Below are positions 34,456 through 43,260 of a stretch of 64,000 nt of DNA, piece by piece. The position numbers and the translations under genes were made by a program. Below the pieces are notes generated by a model. It saw only the letters and a list, made by a program, of their open reading frames with translations. It was not told the origin of the DNA and made no database searches. The stretch covers positions 1,054,001 through 1,118,000 of the forward strand of contig NZ_CP009247.1 in NCBI RefSeq assembly GCF_001941485.1. Reading direction: 5' to 3'. How positions within the stretch are numbered: the stretch's first letter is position 1; every line of letters starts with the position of its first letter. The stretch is from Corynebacterium frankenforstense DSM 45800. Its GTDB lineage: Bacteria > Actinomycetota > Actinomycetes > Mycobacteriales > Mycobacteriaceae.

Positions 34456-34535
34456 GTTCACACTCCTTCTAGGAATTGCAGAGAGATTCTCCGTGGGGCT
34501 TGACGGGTCTGCGGCCCGGCGCCCCTCTGTCTCCC

Positions 34536-34564
34536 GATTTTGGTCCGAAGCGCGCGTTTGTCAA
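34536..34564 (-). promoter_or_regulatory. Candidate ahpC promoter
   Basis: Minus strand TTGACA (34559-34564), 17-bp spacer, AAAATC (34536-34541) in an AT-rich island (34540-34610) unusual for this genome. The gap 34456-34846 also holds one dispersed motif and the fruA terminator; an OxyR site could not be assigned. Confidence 0.45.
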
Positions 34565-34606
34565 TAAGTGAAGTAAATTAATTTTGCGGCGCTGATTGTG
34601 GCGATA

Positions 34607-34622
34607 AATTGACGACGTCGCG
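34607..34622 (+). repeat. exact copy of dispersed 16-bp motif
   Basis: AATTGACGACGTCGCG at the junction of the AT-rich ahpC promoter island and GC-rich sequence. Confidence 0.7.
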
Positions 34623-34750
34623 TCGGTGCAGGTCTGCGCGTCGGCTGCGGCGTGTGTGCGGGGGAGCGGTTGAAAGGTAGTCCGATAGGTGTGGCGGAAC
34701 TCATAGGATATGCCCACAAGTGGGGGTGGCGTTTCCGGGTCCACGCACAG

Positions 34751-34785
34751 CGAAACCCCGGCCCCCGCGGGTGCGGGGACCGGGG
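34751..34785 (-). terminator. Terminator of fruA
   Basis: CCCCGG-CCCCCGC / GCGGGGA-CCGGGG hairpin (34756-34785) followed on the minus strand by TTTCGC. Confidence 0.7.
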
Positions 34786-34846
34786 TCGGTTGCCGGTTCG
34801 TCCGGCGGCTCAGGCGGACCTGGCGCCGGTGAGCGTTCCGGAGGGC

Positions 34847-36991
34847 CTAGGCGTGGGCCGGGGCCTTCTCCGCCTTGGCGGCGGCGGCCTCGGCGGCCTT
34901 GTTGGGCCAGAACTGCTTCATGGCGATCACGGCGATCGCGCCGACGAGCACACCGGCGATGATCGAGACGATGAAGCCCCACCAGGGAGCGATCGCGAAG
35001 ATCACGAAGATGCCGCCGTGCGGGGCCTGGCTGGTGACACCGAAGATCATCGACAGGGCACCGGTGGTGGCGCCACCGAGCATCATCGAGGGGATGACGC
35101 GCAGCGGGTCGGCCGCGGCGAACGGGATGGCACCCTCACTGACGAAGGACAGGCCCAGCAGCCAGGAGGACTTGCCGTTCTCCTGCTCGGCGGGGGTGAA
35201 CAGGTTCTTGCGCACGAAGGTCGCGACGGACAGCGCGATCGGCGGGACCATACCGGTGGCCATGACGGCGGCCATGATCTTCAGGGAGGCCTCGTCGCCG
35301 GTGGACAGGCCGGCGGTACCGAAGAGGTAGGCGGCCTTGTTGATCGGGCCACCGAGGTCGGAGCACATCATCAGGCCGATGATGATGCCCAGGATCGCGG
35401 CCGAGGAGCCGGACATGGAGGTCAGCCAGTCCTGCAGGCCGTTCATCAGGGCGGCCAGCGGGCGGCCGAGCAGCAGGAACATCAGGACGCCGACGGTCAG
35501 CGAGCTGAGCAGCGGGATGATGACGACCGGCATCAGAGAGCCGATGAAGCGCGGCACCTTCCAGGAGCCGATCCACATGGCGACCAGGCCGGCGACGATA
35601 CCGGTGACCAGGCCACCGATGAAGCCGGCGCCGACGAGCACGGAGACCGCGCCGCCGACGAAGCCGGGCACGATGCCCGGGCGGGCGGCCAGGGCGTAGG
35701 CGATGTAGCCGGACAGGGCGGCGACGATGAAGCTCATCGCCATCTGGCCGGTGGCGAAGCACACGGCACCGAGGTAGAGCAGGAGGCCGGAGCGGTCGAA
35801 GTTGTAGGTGACGCCGTCGTAGATGACCTCGTTGCCCGGCAGGTTGGTCAGGGAGTTGCCCAGGACGATGGCCTTCCAGCCGTCGTCGGATCCCACGTCG
35901 TAGCCGGCGAGCAGGAAGCCCAGGGCCAGCAGCAGACCGCCGGCGGCGACGAAGGGCACCATGTAGGAGACACCGGTCATCACGGCCTGCTGGATGCGCT
36001 TGCCCCAGCCCAGGCCCTTCTCGTCCTCGGCCTCGGCGGCGGAGGAGGAGCCCGCGGTGCCCGCCACGCGGTGGGCGTGCGGGTTCTTCGCGGCGGCGAT
36101 GGCCTCGTCGATCATCTTGGTCGGCTCGTTGATGGCGCGCTTGACGCCCGACTCGACGACCGGCTTGCCCGCGAAGCGCTCGCGGTCCTTGACTCCCACG
36201 TCGGTGGCGAAGATGACCGCGTCGGCGGCCTCGATGATCTTCGGGTCGACCGGGGTGACGGCCGAGGAGCCCTGGGTCTCGACGACCAGGTCGACGTCCG
36301 CACGGGCGTCGGCCTCCTGGGTCAGGGAGTCGGCGGCCATGTAGGTGTGGGCGATGCCGGTCGGGCAGGCGGTGATCGCGACGATGCGCGTGACGTCCGC
36401 CTTGGCGGCCGGGGCGGCGGCCTCGGAGCTCGCGGCCTCGGAGCTTGCGGCGGTGGCGCCGGCGGCGGTGGCGCCGGCGGCACCCGCACCGGCGGCGCCG
36501 GTGGCGGCGTCGGCGGCCGGCTTCTTCTTCTTGGCCGGGGCGTTGACCACGCCGAGGACCAGCTCGACGATGCGCTCCGGGGTCTCGGCCTCACGCAGGC
36601 CGGCCAGGAAGTCCTTGCGCACGAGCGCGCGGGCCAGCTTCGAGAGGATCTTCAGGTGCTCCTTGCCGCCGCCGGCGGGGGCCGCGATCAGGAACACGAG
36701 GTGGGCGTCGCCGTCCGGGCCGGAGAAGTCCACGCCGTTGGCCAGGCGGGCGAACGCCAGGGTCGGCTTGGTCACGGCCTCGGAACGGCAGTGGGGGATC
36801 GCGACGCCGCCGGGCACACCCGTGCCGGACTTGGCCTCGCGGGCCTTCGCGTCGGAGGCGAGCACGGCCTGGTCGGTCGCGCGGCCGGCGGCGTGCACCA
36901 GTCCGGCGAGCTTCTCGATCACCTCGGTGGTCGAGGACCCGAAGTCGGCGTCGAGCGCGACGAGATCGGGGGTGATGATCTGGTCAGTCAT
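34847..36991 (-). CDS. fruA: PTS fructose transporter, fused EIIA-EIIB-EIIC
   Basis: 714 residues. EIIA at 1-150 with the phosphorylated His in GVAIPHCRSE; an Ala/Gly linker; EIIB near 200-300 with CPTGIAHTYMAAD (phospho-Cys); EIIC from about 330 with multiple helices. It imports fructose as fructose-1-phosphate using HPr-P. Downstream of fruK on the same strand by 114 bp, consistent with a fruK-fruA operon; in C. glutamicum the equivalent is ptsF. Confidence 0.94.
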   Translation of the reverse strand: MTDQIITPDLVALDADFGSSTTEVIEKLAGLVHAAGRATDQAVLASDAKAREAKSGTGVPGGVAIPHCRSEAVTKPTLAFARLANGVDFSGPDGDAHLVFLIAAPAGGGKEHLKILSKLARALVRKDFLAGLREAETPERIVELVLGVVNAPAKKKKPAADAATGAAGAGAAGATAAGATAASSEAASSEAAAPAAKADVTRIVAITACPTGIAHTYMAADSLTQEADARADVDLVVETQGSSAVTPVDPKIIEAADAVIFATDVGVKDRERFAGKPVVESGVKRAINEPTKMIDEAIAAAKNPHAHRVAGTAGSSSAAEAEDEKGLGWGKRIQQAVMTGVSYMVPFVAAGGLLLALGFLLAGYDVGSDDGWKAIVLGNSLTNLPGNEVIYDGVTYNFDRSGLLLYLGAVCFATGQMAMSFIVAALSGYIAYALAARPGIVPGFVGGAVSVLVGAGFIGGLVTGIVAGLVAMWIGSWKVPRFIGSLMPVVIIPLLSSLTVGVLMFLLLGRPLAALMNGLQDWLTSMSGSSAAILGIIIGLMMCSDLGGPINKAAYLFGTAGLSTGDEASLKIMAAVMATGMVPPIALSVATFVRKNLFTPAEQENGKSSWLLGLSFVSEGAIPFAAADPLRVIPSMMLGGATTGALSMIFGVTSQAPHGGIFVIFAIAPWWGFIVSIIAGVLVGAIAVIAMKQFWPNKAAEAAAAKAEKAPAHA

Positions 36992-37071
36992 GGCAGTCCT
37001 TCTTGAGCACTACTGCGATTGAGGGATTGATTGGGTCGGTGGTGACGAATTGGCGGGACTTGGGCCCGAAA

Positions 37072-37097
37072 TATGTGCGCCTTGTGTATGTGCGCCT
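37072..37097. repeat. 15-bp-spaced direct repeat in fruK–fruA spacer
   Basis: TATGTGCGCCT occurs at 37072-37082 and 37087-37097. May be a regulator site; similar TATGTG direct repeats lie upstream of fruK. Confidence 0.5.
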
Positions 37098-37105
37098 GGG
37101 CGCGG

Positions 37106-38077
37106 TCAGTCGACCGTGGAGACCCGGGTGCGCTCCACGTCGGCCTGGTCCGGCCGCGGCAGCGTGGTACCCGGCAGGCCGGCGGCGGCGGAGCCGTAGG
37201 CCACGGCGCGCCGCAGGGCCCCGGCGGAGTCCTCTCCGTCGAGGGTGGCCAGGATGAACCCGGTCAGCGAACTGTCGCCGGCGCCCACGGTCGAGGCGAC
37301 CGTGGTCGGCGGCGGGGTGCCCTTCCACGCGCCCTCGGGGGTGACCAGGACGGCACCGGCCCCGCCGAGGGTGACCAGGACGTTCTCGACGCCCTGCCCG
37401 TTGACCTTGCGGGCCGCCTCGACGACGGGACCGAAGTCGCCGTCCTCGGCGAGGCGCTCGAGCTCCTGGCCGTCGACGCCGACCAGCTGGCCGAGCTCGA
37501 GACCGTTGGGCTTGATCAGGTCCGGGGCGGAGGCCGGGAAGCGGCCGCCCAGGGCGATCATCGGGGCGTCGGAGGTGTCGACGGCGACCTTGGCCTCCGG
37601 ACGGGCCTCGCGGACGGCGTCGACGAGCGTCGCGTACCAGTCCGCGGGGACCCCCGGCGGCAGCGAACCGGCGAGGACGACCCACTGCCCGGCGCCCTCG
37701 GGCACCGCGGCGATGAGGGCCTCGGTCAGCTCGGCGCGCTCGGACCCGGAGAGCTCCGGGCCGGGGCCGTTGAGCTTGGTGGTGGTGCCGTCCGGCTCGG
37801 TGACCGTCGTGTTCGTGCGGGCCGAACCGGCGACGGTGACGTCGCGGTGCGGCACGCCCGAGGCGGCGACGAGCGAGACGAAGGGGTCATCGGCGCCGGC
37901 GGGGAAGACGGCGAGGGTGTCGGCCCCGGCCAGCTCCGCGGCGTGGGCGACGTTCACCCCTTTCCCTCCGGCGACGTGCGTGGTTGACTTGAGTCGAAGC
38001 ACGGCGCCGCGCTCGAGCGGGCCGTCCAGCTCGAGCGTGGCGTCGGTACTTGGATTGGGGGTCAGCGTGACAATCAC
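37106..38077 (-). CDS. fruK: 1-phosphofructokinase
   Basis: 323 residues of the PfkB/ribokinase family: start MIVTLTPNPSTDATLEL, HVAGGKGVNVAHA near residue 33, and the catalytic GAGDSSLTGF near 250. It phosphorylates fructose-1-phosphate to fructose-1,6-bisphosphate. GTG start with GGAGG ten bases upstream. Divergent from ptsI. Confidence 0.93.
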   Translation of the reverse strand: MIVTLTPNPSTDATLELDGPLERGAVLRLKSTTHVAGGKGVNVAHAAELAGADTLAVFPAGADDPFVSLVAASGVPHRDVTVAGSARTNTTVTEPDGTTTKLNGPGPELSGSERAELTEALIAAVPEGAGQWVVLAGSLPPGVPADWYATLVDAVREARPEAKVAVDTSDAPMIALGGRFPASAPDLIKPNGLELGQLVGVDGQELERLAEDGDFGPVVEAARKVNGQGVENVLVTLGGAGAVLVTPEGAWKGTPPPTTVASTVGAGDSSLTGFILATLDGEDSAGALRRAVAYGSAAAGLPGTTLPRPDQADVERTRVSTVD

Positions 38078-38155
38078 GGTGGCGCATCCTCCTGCGGGCA
38101 GGGCCAGTTCGTTCCGCGCTCCATCATCGCCCGGTTGTGTGGGAATGTCAAGCGT

Positions 38156-38173
38156 TTTATGTGAGTTTATGTG
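38156..38173. promoter_or_regulatory. Tandem TTTATGTG repeats, candidate DeoR-type operator
   Basis: TTTATGTG at 38156-38163 and 38166-38173, exactly one helical turn apart, between divergent fruK and ptsI. DeoR regulators often bind such direct repeats; SugR is the obvious candidate. Confidence 0.5.
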
Positions 38174-38237
38174 GGGAACTTTGGGGTTTCATGTCCGGTC
38201 GGTAGCCGTTCATGTGGAAATCCAACGAATGGTTCAC

Positions 38238-38243
38238 TAGTAT
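38238..38243 (+). promoter_or_regulatory. -10 box of ptsI, probably leaderless
   Basis: TAGTAT ends seven bases before the ptsI ATG and no Shine-Dalgarno sequence is present, so transcription probably starts at or next to the ATG. The -35 is weak (TGGAAA). Confidence 0.5.
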
Positions 38244-38250
38244 CGGATGC

Positions 38251-39939
38251 ATGACTTCAGGCACTGACACCACCACCTTCACGGGCACCGCGGTTGTCGC
38301 CGGTACGGCGTACGCCCCGGTCGTCTGGGTGCGTCCCCGCCCCGAGCTCCCGGGCTCCGCACGCACCGTCGCCGAGGATGAGCGCGACGCAGAGTTCGAG
38401 CGCTTCGTCACGGCGGCAGACACCGTCGCTGACCGACTCACCGCACGCTCCGCCGAGGCCTCCGGCCCGGCCGCCGAGGTGCTGCAGGCCACCGCCGGGA
38501 TGGTCCGCGACCGCGGCTGGCGCAAGGCCGTGCGCAAGAACGTGCGCGGCGGTGCCGACGCCGAGTACTCGGTGGTCCAGGCCACCAGCAAGTTCATCAA
38601 CATGTTCACCGCGGCCGGCGGCCTGATGGCCGAGCGCACCACGGACCTGAAGGACATCCGCGACCGAGTCATCGCCGAGCTGCGCGGCGAGGAGGAGCCC
38701 GGTCTTCCCTCCATCGACGGCGAGGCCATCCTCTTCGCCGACGACCTCTCCCCGGCGGACACCGCCGCGCTCGACATCGACCACTACAAGGGCCTGGTCA
38801 CCGAGCTGGGTGGCCCGACCAGCCACACCGCCATCATCGCCCGCCAGCTGAACCTGCCGTGCATCGTCGCCGCGGGCCGCGAGATCTCCGAGATCACCGC
38901 CGGCACCCGCGTGATGGTCGAGGGCAGCCAGGGCGTCGTCTACGTCGAGCCCGACGAGGAGGACGCCCGCCGCCAGGTTCGCGAGTCCCAGGAGCGCGCC
39001 GTCAAGATCGCCGAGTGGCGTGGCCCGGCCCAGACCTCCGACGGCCACCGCGTCCAGCTGCTGGCCAACGTCCAGGACAGCAACGCCGCCCGCCTGGCCT
39101 CCGAGACCCAGGCCGAGGGCATCGGCCTGTACCGCACCGAGATGAGCTTCCTCTCCGCGACCGAGGAGCCCAGCGTCGACGATCAGGCGGCCCTCTACAA
39201 GAAGGTCTTCGACGCCTTCCCGCACTCCAAGGTCGTCGTGCGCACCCTGGACGCCGGCTCCGACAAGCCGATCGCCTTCGCGAACATGGACGAGGAGGAG
39301 AACCCGGCGCTCGGCGTGCGCGGCCTCCGCATCGCCCGCCAGAACCAGTCGCTGCTGACCCGCCAGCTCGACGCCATCGCCAAGGCCGCCGAGGGCCGCG
39401 GCGAGGACGCGCCGACCTGGGTCATGGCCCCGATGGTCGCCACCGCCCGCGAGGCCGAGTGGTTCTCCACCCTCTGCCGTGAGCGCGGCCTGACCCCGGG
39501 CGCGATGATCGAGGTCCCGGCCGCCGCCCTGATGGCCGACAAGATCATGCCGCACCTGGACTTCGTCTCCGTGGGCACCAACGACCTGACCCAGTACACG
39601 ATGGCCGCGGACCGCCTGTCCTCGCAGCTGGCGTACCTGACCGATCCGTGGCAGCCCGCCGTGCTGCGCCTGATCCAGCACACCTGCTCGGTCGGCCGCG
39701 ACACCAACACCGCCGTCGGCGTCTGCGGCGAGGCCGCCGCCGACCCGCTGCTGGCCTGCGTGCTCACCGGCCTGGGCGTCAACTCCCTGTCGGCCGCCTC
39801 CACCGCGATCGCCGCCGTGGGCACCCGGCTCTCCGAGTCCACGTTCAAGCAGTGCCAGGAGGCCGCCGAGGCAGCCCTGGACGCCGTGGGCGCAGTGGTC
39901 GCCCGCGAGAGCGTGCGCAAGATGCTCGTCGGCGAGTAG
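38251..39939 (+). CDS. ptsI: PTS Enzyme I
   Basis: 562 residues. Phosphohistidine segment GGPTSHTAIIARQLNLPC near residue 188, LYRTEMSFL near 293, LDAGSDKPIAF near 332 and VGTNDLTQYTMAADR near 441 (PEP site). It autophosphorylates with PEP and passes phosphate to HPr. The frame is open upstream to 38212, but those 13 residues have no family similarity. Encoded divergently from fruK. Confidence 0.96.
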   Translation: MTSGTDTTTFTGTAVVAGTAYAPVVWVRPRPELPGSARTVAEDERDAEFERFVTAADTVADRLTARSAEASGPAAEVLQATAGMVRDRGWRKAVRKNVRGGADAEYSVVQATSKFINMFTAAGGLMAERTTDLKDIRDRVIAELRGEEEPGLPSIDGEAILFADDLSPADTAALDIDHYKGLVTELGGPTSHTAIIARQLNLPCIVAAGREISEITAGTRVMVEGSQGVVYVEPDEEDARRQVRESQERAVKIAEWRGPAQTSDGHRVQLLANVQDSNAARLASETQAEGIGLYRTEMSFLSATEEPSVDDQAALYKKVFDAFPHSKVVVRTLDAGSDKPIAFANMDEEENPALGVRGLRIARQNQSLLTRQLDAIAKAAEGRGEDAPTWVMAPMVATAREAEWFSTLCRERGLTPGAMIEVPAAALMADKIMPHLDFVSVGTNDLTQYTMAADRLSSQLAYLTDPWQPAVLRLIQHTCSVGRDTNTAVGVCGEAAADPLLACVLTGLGVNSLSAASTAIAAVGTRLSESTFKQCQEAAEAALDAVGAVVARESVRKMLVGE

Positions 39940-39975
39940 GCCGCGAGCGCGCCGGCTGCGACCGGCGTGACGCAG

Positions 39976-40016
39976 CCGCCCCGGGCCTCGAGAGAGGTCC
40001 CGGGGCGGTTTCTTCT
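39976..40016 (+). terminator. Rho-independent terminator of ptsI
   Basis: CCGCCCCGGG/CCCGGGGCGG with an additional CCTC/GAGG extension, followed by TTTCTTCTTG. Confidence 0.88.
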
Positions 40017-40117
40017 TGTCTGCTCTGCCGAAGCAGGGGGCGGAGAGAGGGGAGACTGTGGCGTCCAGGGATCTCTGGAGAGGCGGCTCGGGGTCTCGCG
40101 CGGAGTGCCCGGAGACG

Positions 40118-40160
40118 GAAAACGCCGCCGTACGCCCCGGGTGAGGGGCGCACGGCGGCG
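40118..40160 (-). terminator. Rho-independent terminator of sugR
   Basis: CGCCGCCGTACGCCCC (40123-40138) pairs with GGGGCGCACGGCGGCG (40145-40160); minus strand then reads TTTTCC. Confidence 0.85.
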
Positions 40161-40165
40161 ATCAG

Positions 40166-40181
40166 CGGGACGTCGTCAATT
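40166..40181 (-). repeat. near copy of dispersed 16-bp motif
   Basis: Minus strand AATTGACGACGTCCCG, just after sugR, inside a GGACGTC…GACGTCC inverted repeat. Confidence 0.6.
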
Positions 40182-40201
40182 GAAGGACGTCCGGCGGGGC
40201 G

Positions 40202-40981
40202 TCACTCCGCGAGGACGACCTGGACGTTGTGCTCGCGCAGGGCGCGCACGAAGGACTCGGGGGCGGTGGCGTCGGTGATGACGACGTCGATGTCGTCGAT
40301 CGAGGCGAAGCTGACCAGGTAGTCGTTGCCGATCTTCGACGAGTCGCACAGCACGACGACGCGGCGGGCGTTGGTGACCATCGCGGACTTGATGGCGGCC
40401 TCCTGGGCGTCGGCCGTCGACAGGCCGTGGTCCAGGGTCAGGGCGTTGGTGCCGATGAACGCGACGTCGGCACGCATCAGCGCCAGGGTGCGCAGTGCCG
40501 TGTCGCCGACGACGGCCTGCGTGATCGCGCGGACGCTGCCGCCGAGCAGCTGGATCTCGCTGAGACCCTTGTTGGCCAGGTTCAGGGCGATCGGCAGGGA
40601 GTTGGTCACGATGGACCACTGGTTGGCCTGGCCGGAATCGGAGATGAGGTCGGCCAGCGCGGTCACCGTGGTGCCGGCGTCCAGGAACATGCCGCCGGGC
40701 GGCTCGGGCAGGAACTCGAGCGCGGCGCGGGCGATCGCGGACTTCGCGGTCGGCGCGGAGCGCAGGCGCGCGTCCAGGGAGAGCTCGGTGGTCTGGAAGG
40801 ACTGGGTGGCCACGGCGCCGCCGTGGACGCGGTGGACGATGCCCTCCTTGTCGAGCACGGCGAGGTCACGACGGATGGTCTCCGCCGTGACGTCGAAGCG
40901 TCTGGCCAGTTCGGTGACGTTGACGCGGCCCTCGACCGCGGTCTGTGAGGCGATCTGGCGTCGTCTTTCCTCGGCGTACAT
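40202..40981 (-). CDS. sugR: DeoR-family repressor of PTS genes, SugR
   Basis: 259 residues. N-terminal helix-turn-helix VTELARRFDVTAETIRRDL near residue 21, then the sugar-phosphate sensor with FLDAGTTVTALADLI, LLGGSVRAITQAVVG and ADVAFIGTNALTLDHGLST. Sequence and position beside lexA match corynebacterial SugR, which represses ptsI, ptsH and EII genes until a phosphosugar accumulates. Start at 40981 (GAGGAGG 12 bases upstream). It is the only DeoR regulator in the window and the fru genes lack their own. Confidence 0.9.
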   Translation of the reverse strand: MYAEERRRQIASQTAVEGRVNVTELARRFDVTAETIRRDLAVLDKEGIVHRVHGGAVATQSFQTTELSLDARLRSAPTAKSAIARAALEFLPEPPGGMFLDAGTTVTALADLISDSGQANQWSIVTNSLPIALNLANKGLSEIQLLGGSVRAITQAVVGDTALRTLALMRADVAFIGTNALTLDHGLSTADAQEAAIKSAMVTNARRVVVLCDSSKIGNDYLVSFASIDDIDVVITDATAPESFVRALREHNVQVVLAE

Positions 40982-41185
40982 CTCGCTGGGCGCCTCCTCA
41001 GATGGGGAAATGTTTATGAGAGTGCGGGGGGAGTGGCAGAAAATGCCCGATGCCAACATTAAACCACAAAAACAGACATTGTACATAAGCGGTGGGACCC
41101 TATAGCAGCAAAAATAACCGAGCCATTGTGTGTGAATGTGCCCGGGTAAACATTGCTCTTCCGGTTCGACCTGCACCTGCGATGC
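40982..41185. other. sugR upstream region
   Basis: AT-rich patch at 41040-41125 containing minus-strand TACAAT (near 41086) and TATAGG (near 41100) as -10 candidates. Repeated ACA/TGT trinucleotides could be an autoregulatory site. No gene seen. Confidence 0.4.
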
Positions 41186-41225
41186 AAAAAGAGGGACCCG
41201 TCACGGAAGCGTGTGACGAGTCCCT
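41186..41225 (-). terminator. Rho-independent terminator of lexA
   Basis: AGGGACcCGTCAC pairs with GTGACGaGTCCCT; the minus strand then reads CTTTTTGC. Confidence 0.88.
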
Positions 41226-41309
41226 GAGGCTGGATCGGCCCCACGAACGGGGGTGGACGGGCGGGCGAGGCCCGTCCGGGCGTGCGTGGGGCCGGCAGGA
41301 GGGGAGGTG

Positions 41310-42005
41310 CTAGAGCTTGCGCATGACCGAGACGACCTTGCCCATGATCTCGGCGTCGTTGCCCGGGATCGGCTCGAAGGCGTCGTTGTGGGGGAGCAGC
41401 CACACGCCGCTGGAGTCGCGGTGGAACTCCTTGACGGTCGCCTCGCCGTCGATGAGCGCCGCGACGAACTCGCCCTCCTCGGCGACCGGCTGGGAGCGGA
41501 CGATGATCCAGTCGCCGTCGAGGATGCCGGCGTCGCGCATCGACTGGCCGGAGACCTTGAGCATGAACAGCTCGCCGTCGCCGACGATGTCCGCGGGCAG
41601 CGGGAAGTAGTCGTCGATGTTCTCCTCGGCCAGGATCGGTGCGCCCGCGGCGATGGAGCCGACCATCGGCACGAAGGAGGTCTGCGCGTGCTCCGGCGGC
41701 TCCGGGGTACCCTTGCGGCCCTTCTTGACCGGGGCGCCGGAGAGGTCGCGGACGTCCACGGCGCGGGGCTTGTTCGGGTCGCGGCGCAGGAAGCCCTTCT
41801 TCTCGAGCTCCTTGAGCTGGTAGGCGACCGAGGAGGTCGACTGCAGGCCGGCGGCGTCACCGATCTCGCGGATGCTCGGCGGGTAACCGCGCAGCACCAC
41901 CGCGTCGCGGATGACCTCCAGGATGCGGCGCTGGCGCGCGGTCAGGCTCGCGGGGTCTCTGGTGGTGGAGTTCTTCTGCTTCTTGGTCGATCGGTTGGTG
42001 GCCAT
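41310..42005 (-). CDS. lexA: SOS repressor LexA
   Basis: 231 residues. Winged helix [16 protein letters not shown]…[14 protein letters not shown] near 20-50, Ala-Gly cleavage site in [11 protein letters not shown] near 114, Ser nucleophile in [10 protein letters not shown] near 149 and Lys in ATVKEF near 186. RecA-stimulated self-cleavage relieves repression. The ATG at 42005 was chosen; a GTG/ATG frame to 42107 covers leader only. It is divergent from divS with a 304-bp shared control region. Confidence 0.95.
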   Translation of the reverse strand: MATNRSTKKQKNSTTRDPASLTARQRRILEVIRDAVVLRGYPPSIREIGDAAGLQSTSSVAYQLKELEKKGFLRRDPNKPRAVDVRDLSGAPVKKGRKGTPEPPEHAQTSFVPMVGSIAAGAPILAEENIDDYFPLPADIVGDGELFMLKVSGQSMRDAGILDGDWIIVRSQPVAEEGEFVAALIDGEATVKEFHRDSSGVWLLPHNDAFEPIPGNDAEIMGKVVSVMRKL

Positions 42006-42130
42006 GGTCGCGCGCTCCTGGTCTTCGTCTCTCTCTGGCCGGCTGGTCCGGGCCTGCCGGCGGTTCGCTCTCGGCCGGTCGGGGGCCGTTGTCGTCGGCC
42101 CCGTCATCCGGCTGTGGTCGGTTTGCGTTC

Positions 42131-42159
42131 AGTATAGCGCGTCCATGGCAACTGTGTTC
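42131..42159 (-). promoter_or_regulatory. lexA: lexA promoter
   Basis: Minus strand -10 TATACT (42131-42136), 17-bp spacer, -35 GAACAC (42154-42159). The -35 overlaps a LexA half-site TGTTCGA (42155-42161), fitting autorepression. Leader about 118 nt. Confidence 0.6.
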
Positions 42160-42290
42160 GAGGATTTTGCCCGGCGTGGTGGACACACGCCCGGGCGGGT
42201 GCTATAACTCGAACACGTACCCGTAATCGAACAGATGAACTAGTCGATGTTCGAACAGTCACGCCCGGTCTTTAGGGTGGACCTCGAACA
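42155..42290. promoter_or_regulatory. Cluster of SOS-box half-sites
   Basis: TCGAACA or its complement occurs at 42155-42161, 42209-42215, 42227-42233, 42248-42257 (palindrome TGTTCGAACA) and 42284-42290. The corynebacterial box is two such heptamers 2 bp apart; no pair here has that spacing. Confidence 0.6.
42180..42208 (+). promoter_or_regulatory. divS: divS promoter
   Basis: -35 TGGACA (42180-42185), 17-bp spacer, -10 TATAAC (42203-42208). A half-site TCGAACA abuts the -10. Confidence 0.62.
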
Positions 42291-42309
42291 CGGCGAAAGG
42301 AGAACCCCC

Positions 42310-42708
42310 ATGACCATCTCGATGCAGCGTAACGCACAGTTCGTCCGGCCCGACAACGGTACGGTCGACGTCCGGAACACCGTGGCCGCACCGCTGGTGT
42401 GGGAGCCCGGTCAGGGGCGCTCGACGGCCGGTGTTCGAACGCTCGAGATTTCGAATACCGCCTCTCCGGGCGGGCGTGCCGGGATACCCGCCGGGGGTAC
42501 CCGGAAGGGCGGTGCCCGGCGAACGTCTCGGCGAGTCCAGGAGCAGCGCAGTTCGCTGCTGGTCGGTGCGATCTGCGGGCTGGTGCTCGTGCTGGGCGCC
42601 CTGATCTTCGGCGAGTCTGACGACGCCGCCGGCTACCCGCCGGTCAACATGGGTTCGGCCACCCACCAGATCTCCACCGTCGACTTCGACGCCACCGCGG
42701 CGAAGTAG
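42310..42708 (+). CDS. divS: SOS cell-division suppressor DivS-like protein
   Basis: 132 residues with one membrane helix (SSLLVGAICGLVLVLGALIFG near residue 80) and a short external part. A basic Arg-rich stretch precedes the helix. Similarity is weak, but its place between lexA and nrdR, its SOS-type control region and its topology match C. glutamicum divS, an SOS-induced inhibitor of division (analogous to SulA or mycobacterial ChiZ). No LysM motif is visible. AAAGGAG precedes the ATG. Confidence 0.75.
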   Translation: MTISMQRNAQFVRPDNGTVDVRNTVAAPLVWEPGQGRSTAGVRTLEISNTASPGGRAGIPAGGTRKGGARRTSRRVQEQRSSLLVGAICGLVLVLGALIFGESDDAAGYPPVNMGSATHQISTVDFDATAAK

Positions 42709-42789
42709 GCGGGTCCGGGCGGACACTAGACTCGGGTCGGTGCCCGGACGCCCCGGGCGAGCCGTCCCGGACCTAGGAGGGTGCCCGCA

Positions 42790-43248
42790 GTGTACTGCCC
42801 GTTCTGCCACAGCGACCGTTCCCGCGTGATCGACTCGCGCGTCATCGACGCCGGAACGGCCATCCGTCGCCGCCGCGAGTGCACCGCCTGCGAGGGCCGC
42901 TTCACCACGATCGAGAAGGCCGTCCTGCTGGTGGTCAAGCGCAACGGCGTGACCGAGCCGTTCAGCCGTGACAAGGTGGTCAATGGCGTCCGCCGCGCGT
43001 GCCAGGGCCGCGACGTGCCCGACGACGCGCTGAAGCGCCTCGCCCAGAAGGTCGAGGAGAAGGTGCGCTCGAAGGGGCCCTCGCAGGTCAACGCCAACGA
43101 CATCGGTCTGGCCATCCTCGAGCCGCTGCTCGAGCTCGACGAGGTCGGCTACCTGCGCTTCGCCTCGGTGTACAAGTCCTTCGAGTCCGCCGAGGACTTC
43201 GAGAAGGAGATCCGCATGATGCGTCGTCGCGCCCGCGAGGCCGAGTAG
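42790..43248 (+). CDS. nrdR: Transcriptional repressor NrdR
   Basis: 152 residues. Zinc ribbon YCPFCHSD…CTACEGRF (Cys at 3, 6, about 31 and 34) and an ATP-cone domain starting [16 protein letters not shown]. It represses ribonucleotide reductase genes according to the dATP/ATP state. GTG at 42790, nine bases after AGGAGG, gives the usual MYCPFC start; GTG at 42781 touches the ribosome site. It follows divS and converges on hrpA. Confidence 0.95.
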   Translation: MYCPFCHSDRSRVIDSRVIDAGTAIRRRRECTACEGRFTTIEKAVLLVVKRNGVTEPFSRDKVVNGVRRACQGRDVPDDALKRLAQKVEEKVRSKGPSQVNANDIGLAILEPLLELDEVGYLRFASVYKSFESAEDFEKEIRMMRRRAREAE

Positions 43249-43260
43249 GGGAGACCCGGC

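Noticed and set aside
34469..34744. 91-codon open frame upstream of ahpC
   Set aside because: It lies across the ahpC promoter region, has no ribosome site and no recognisable similarity.
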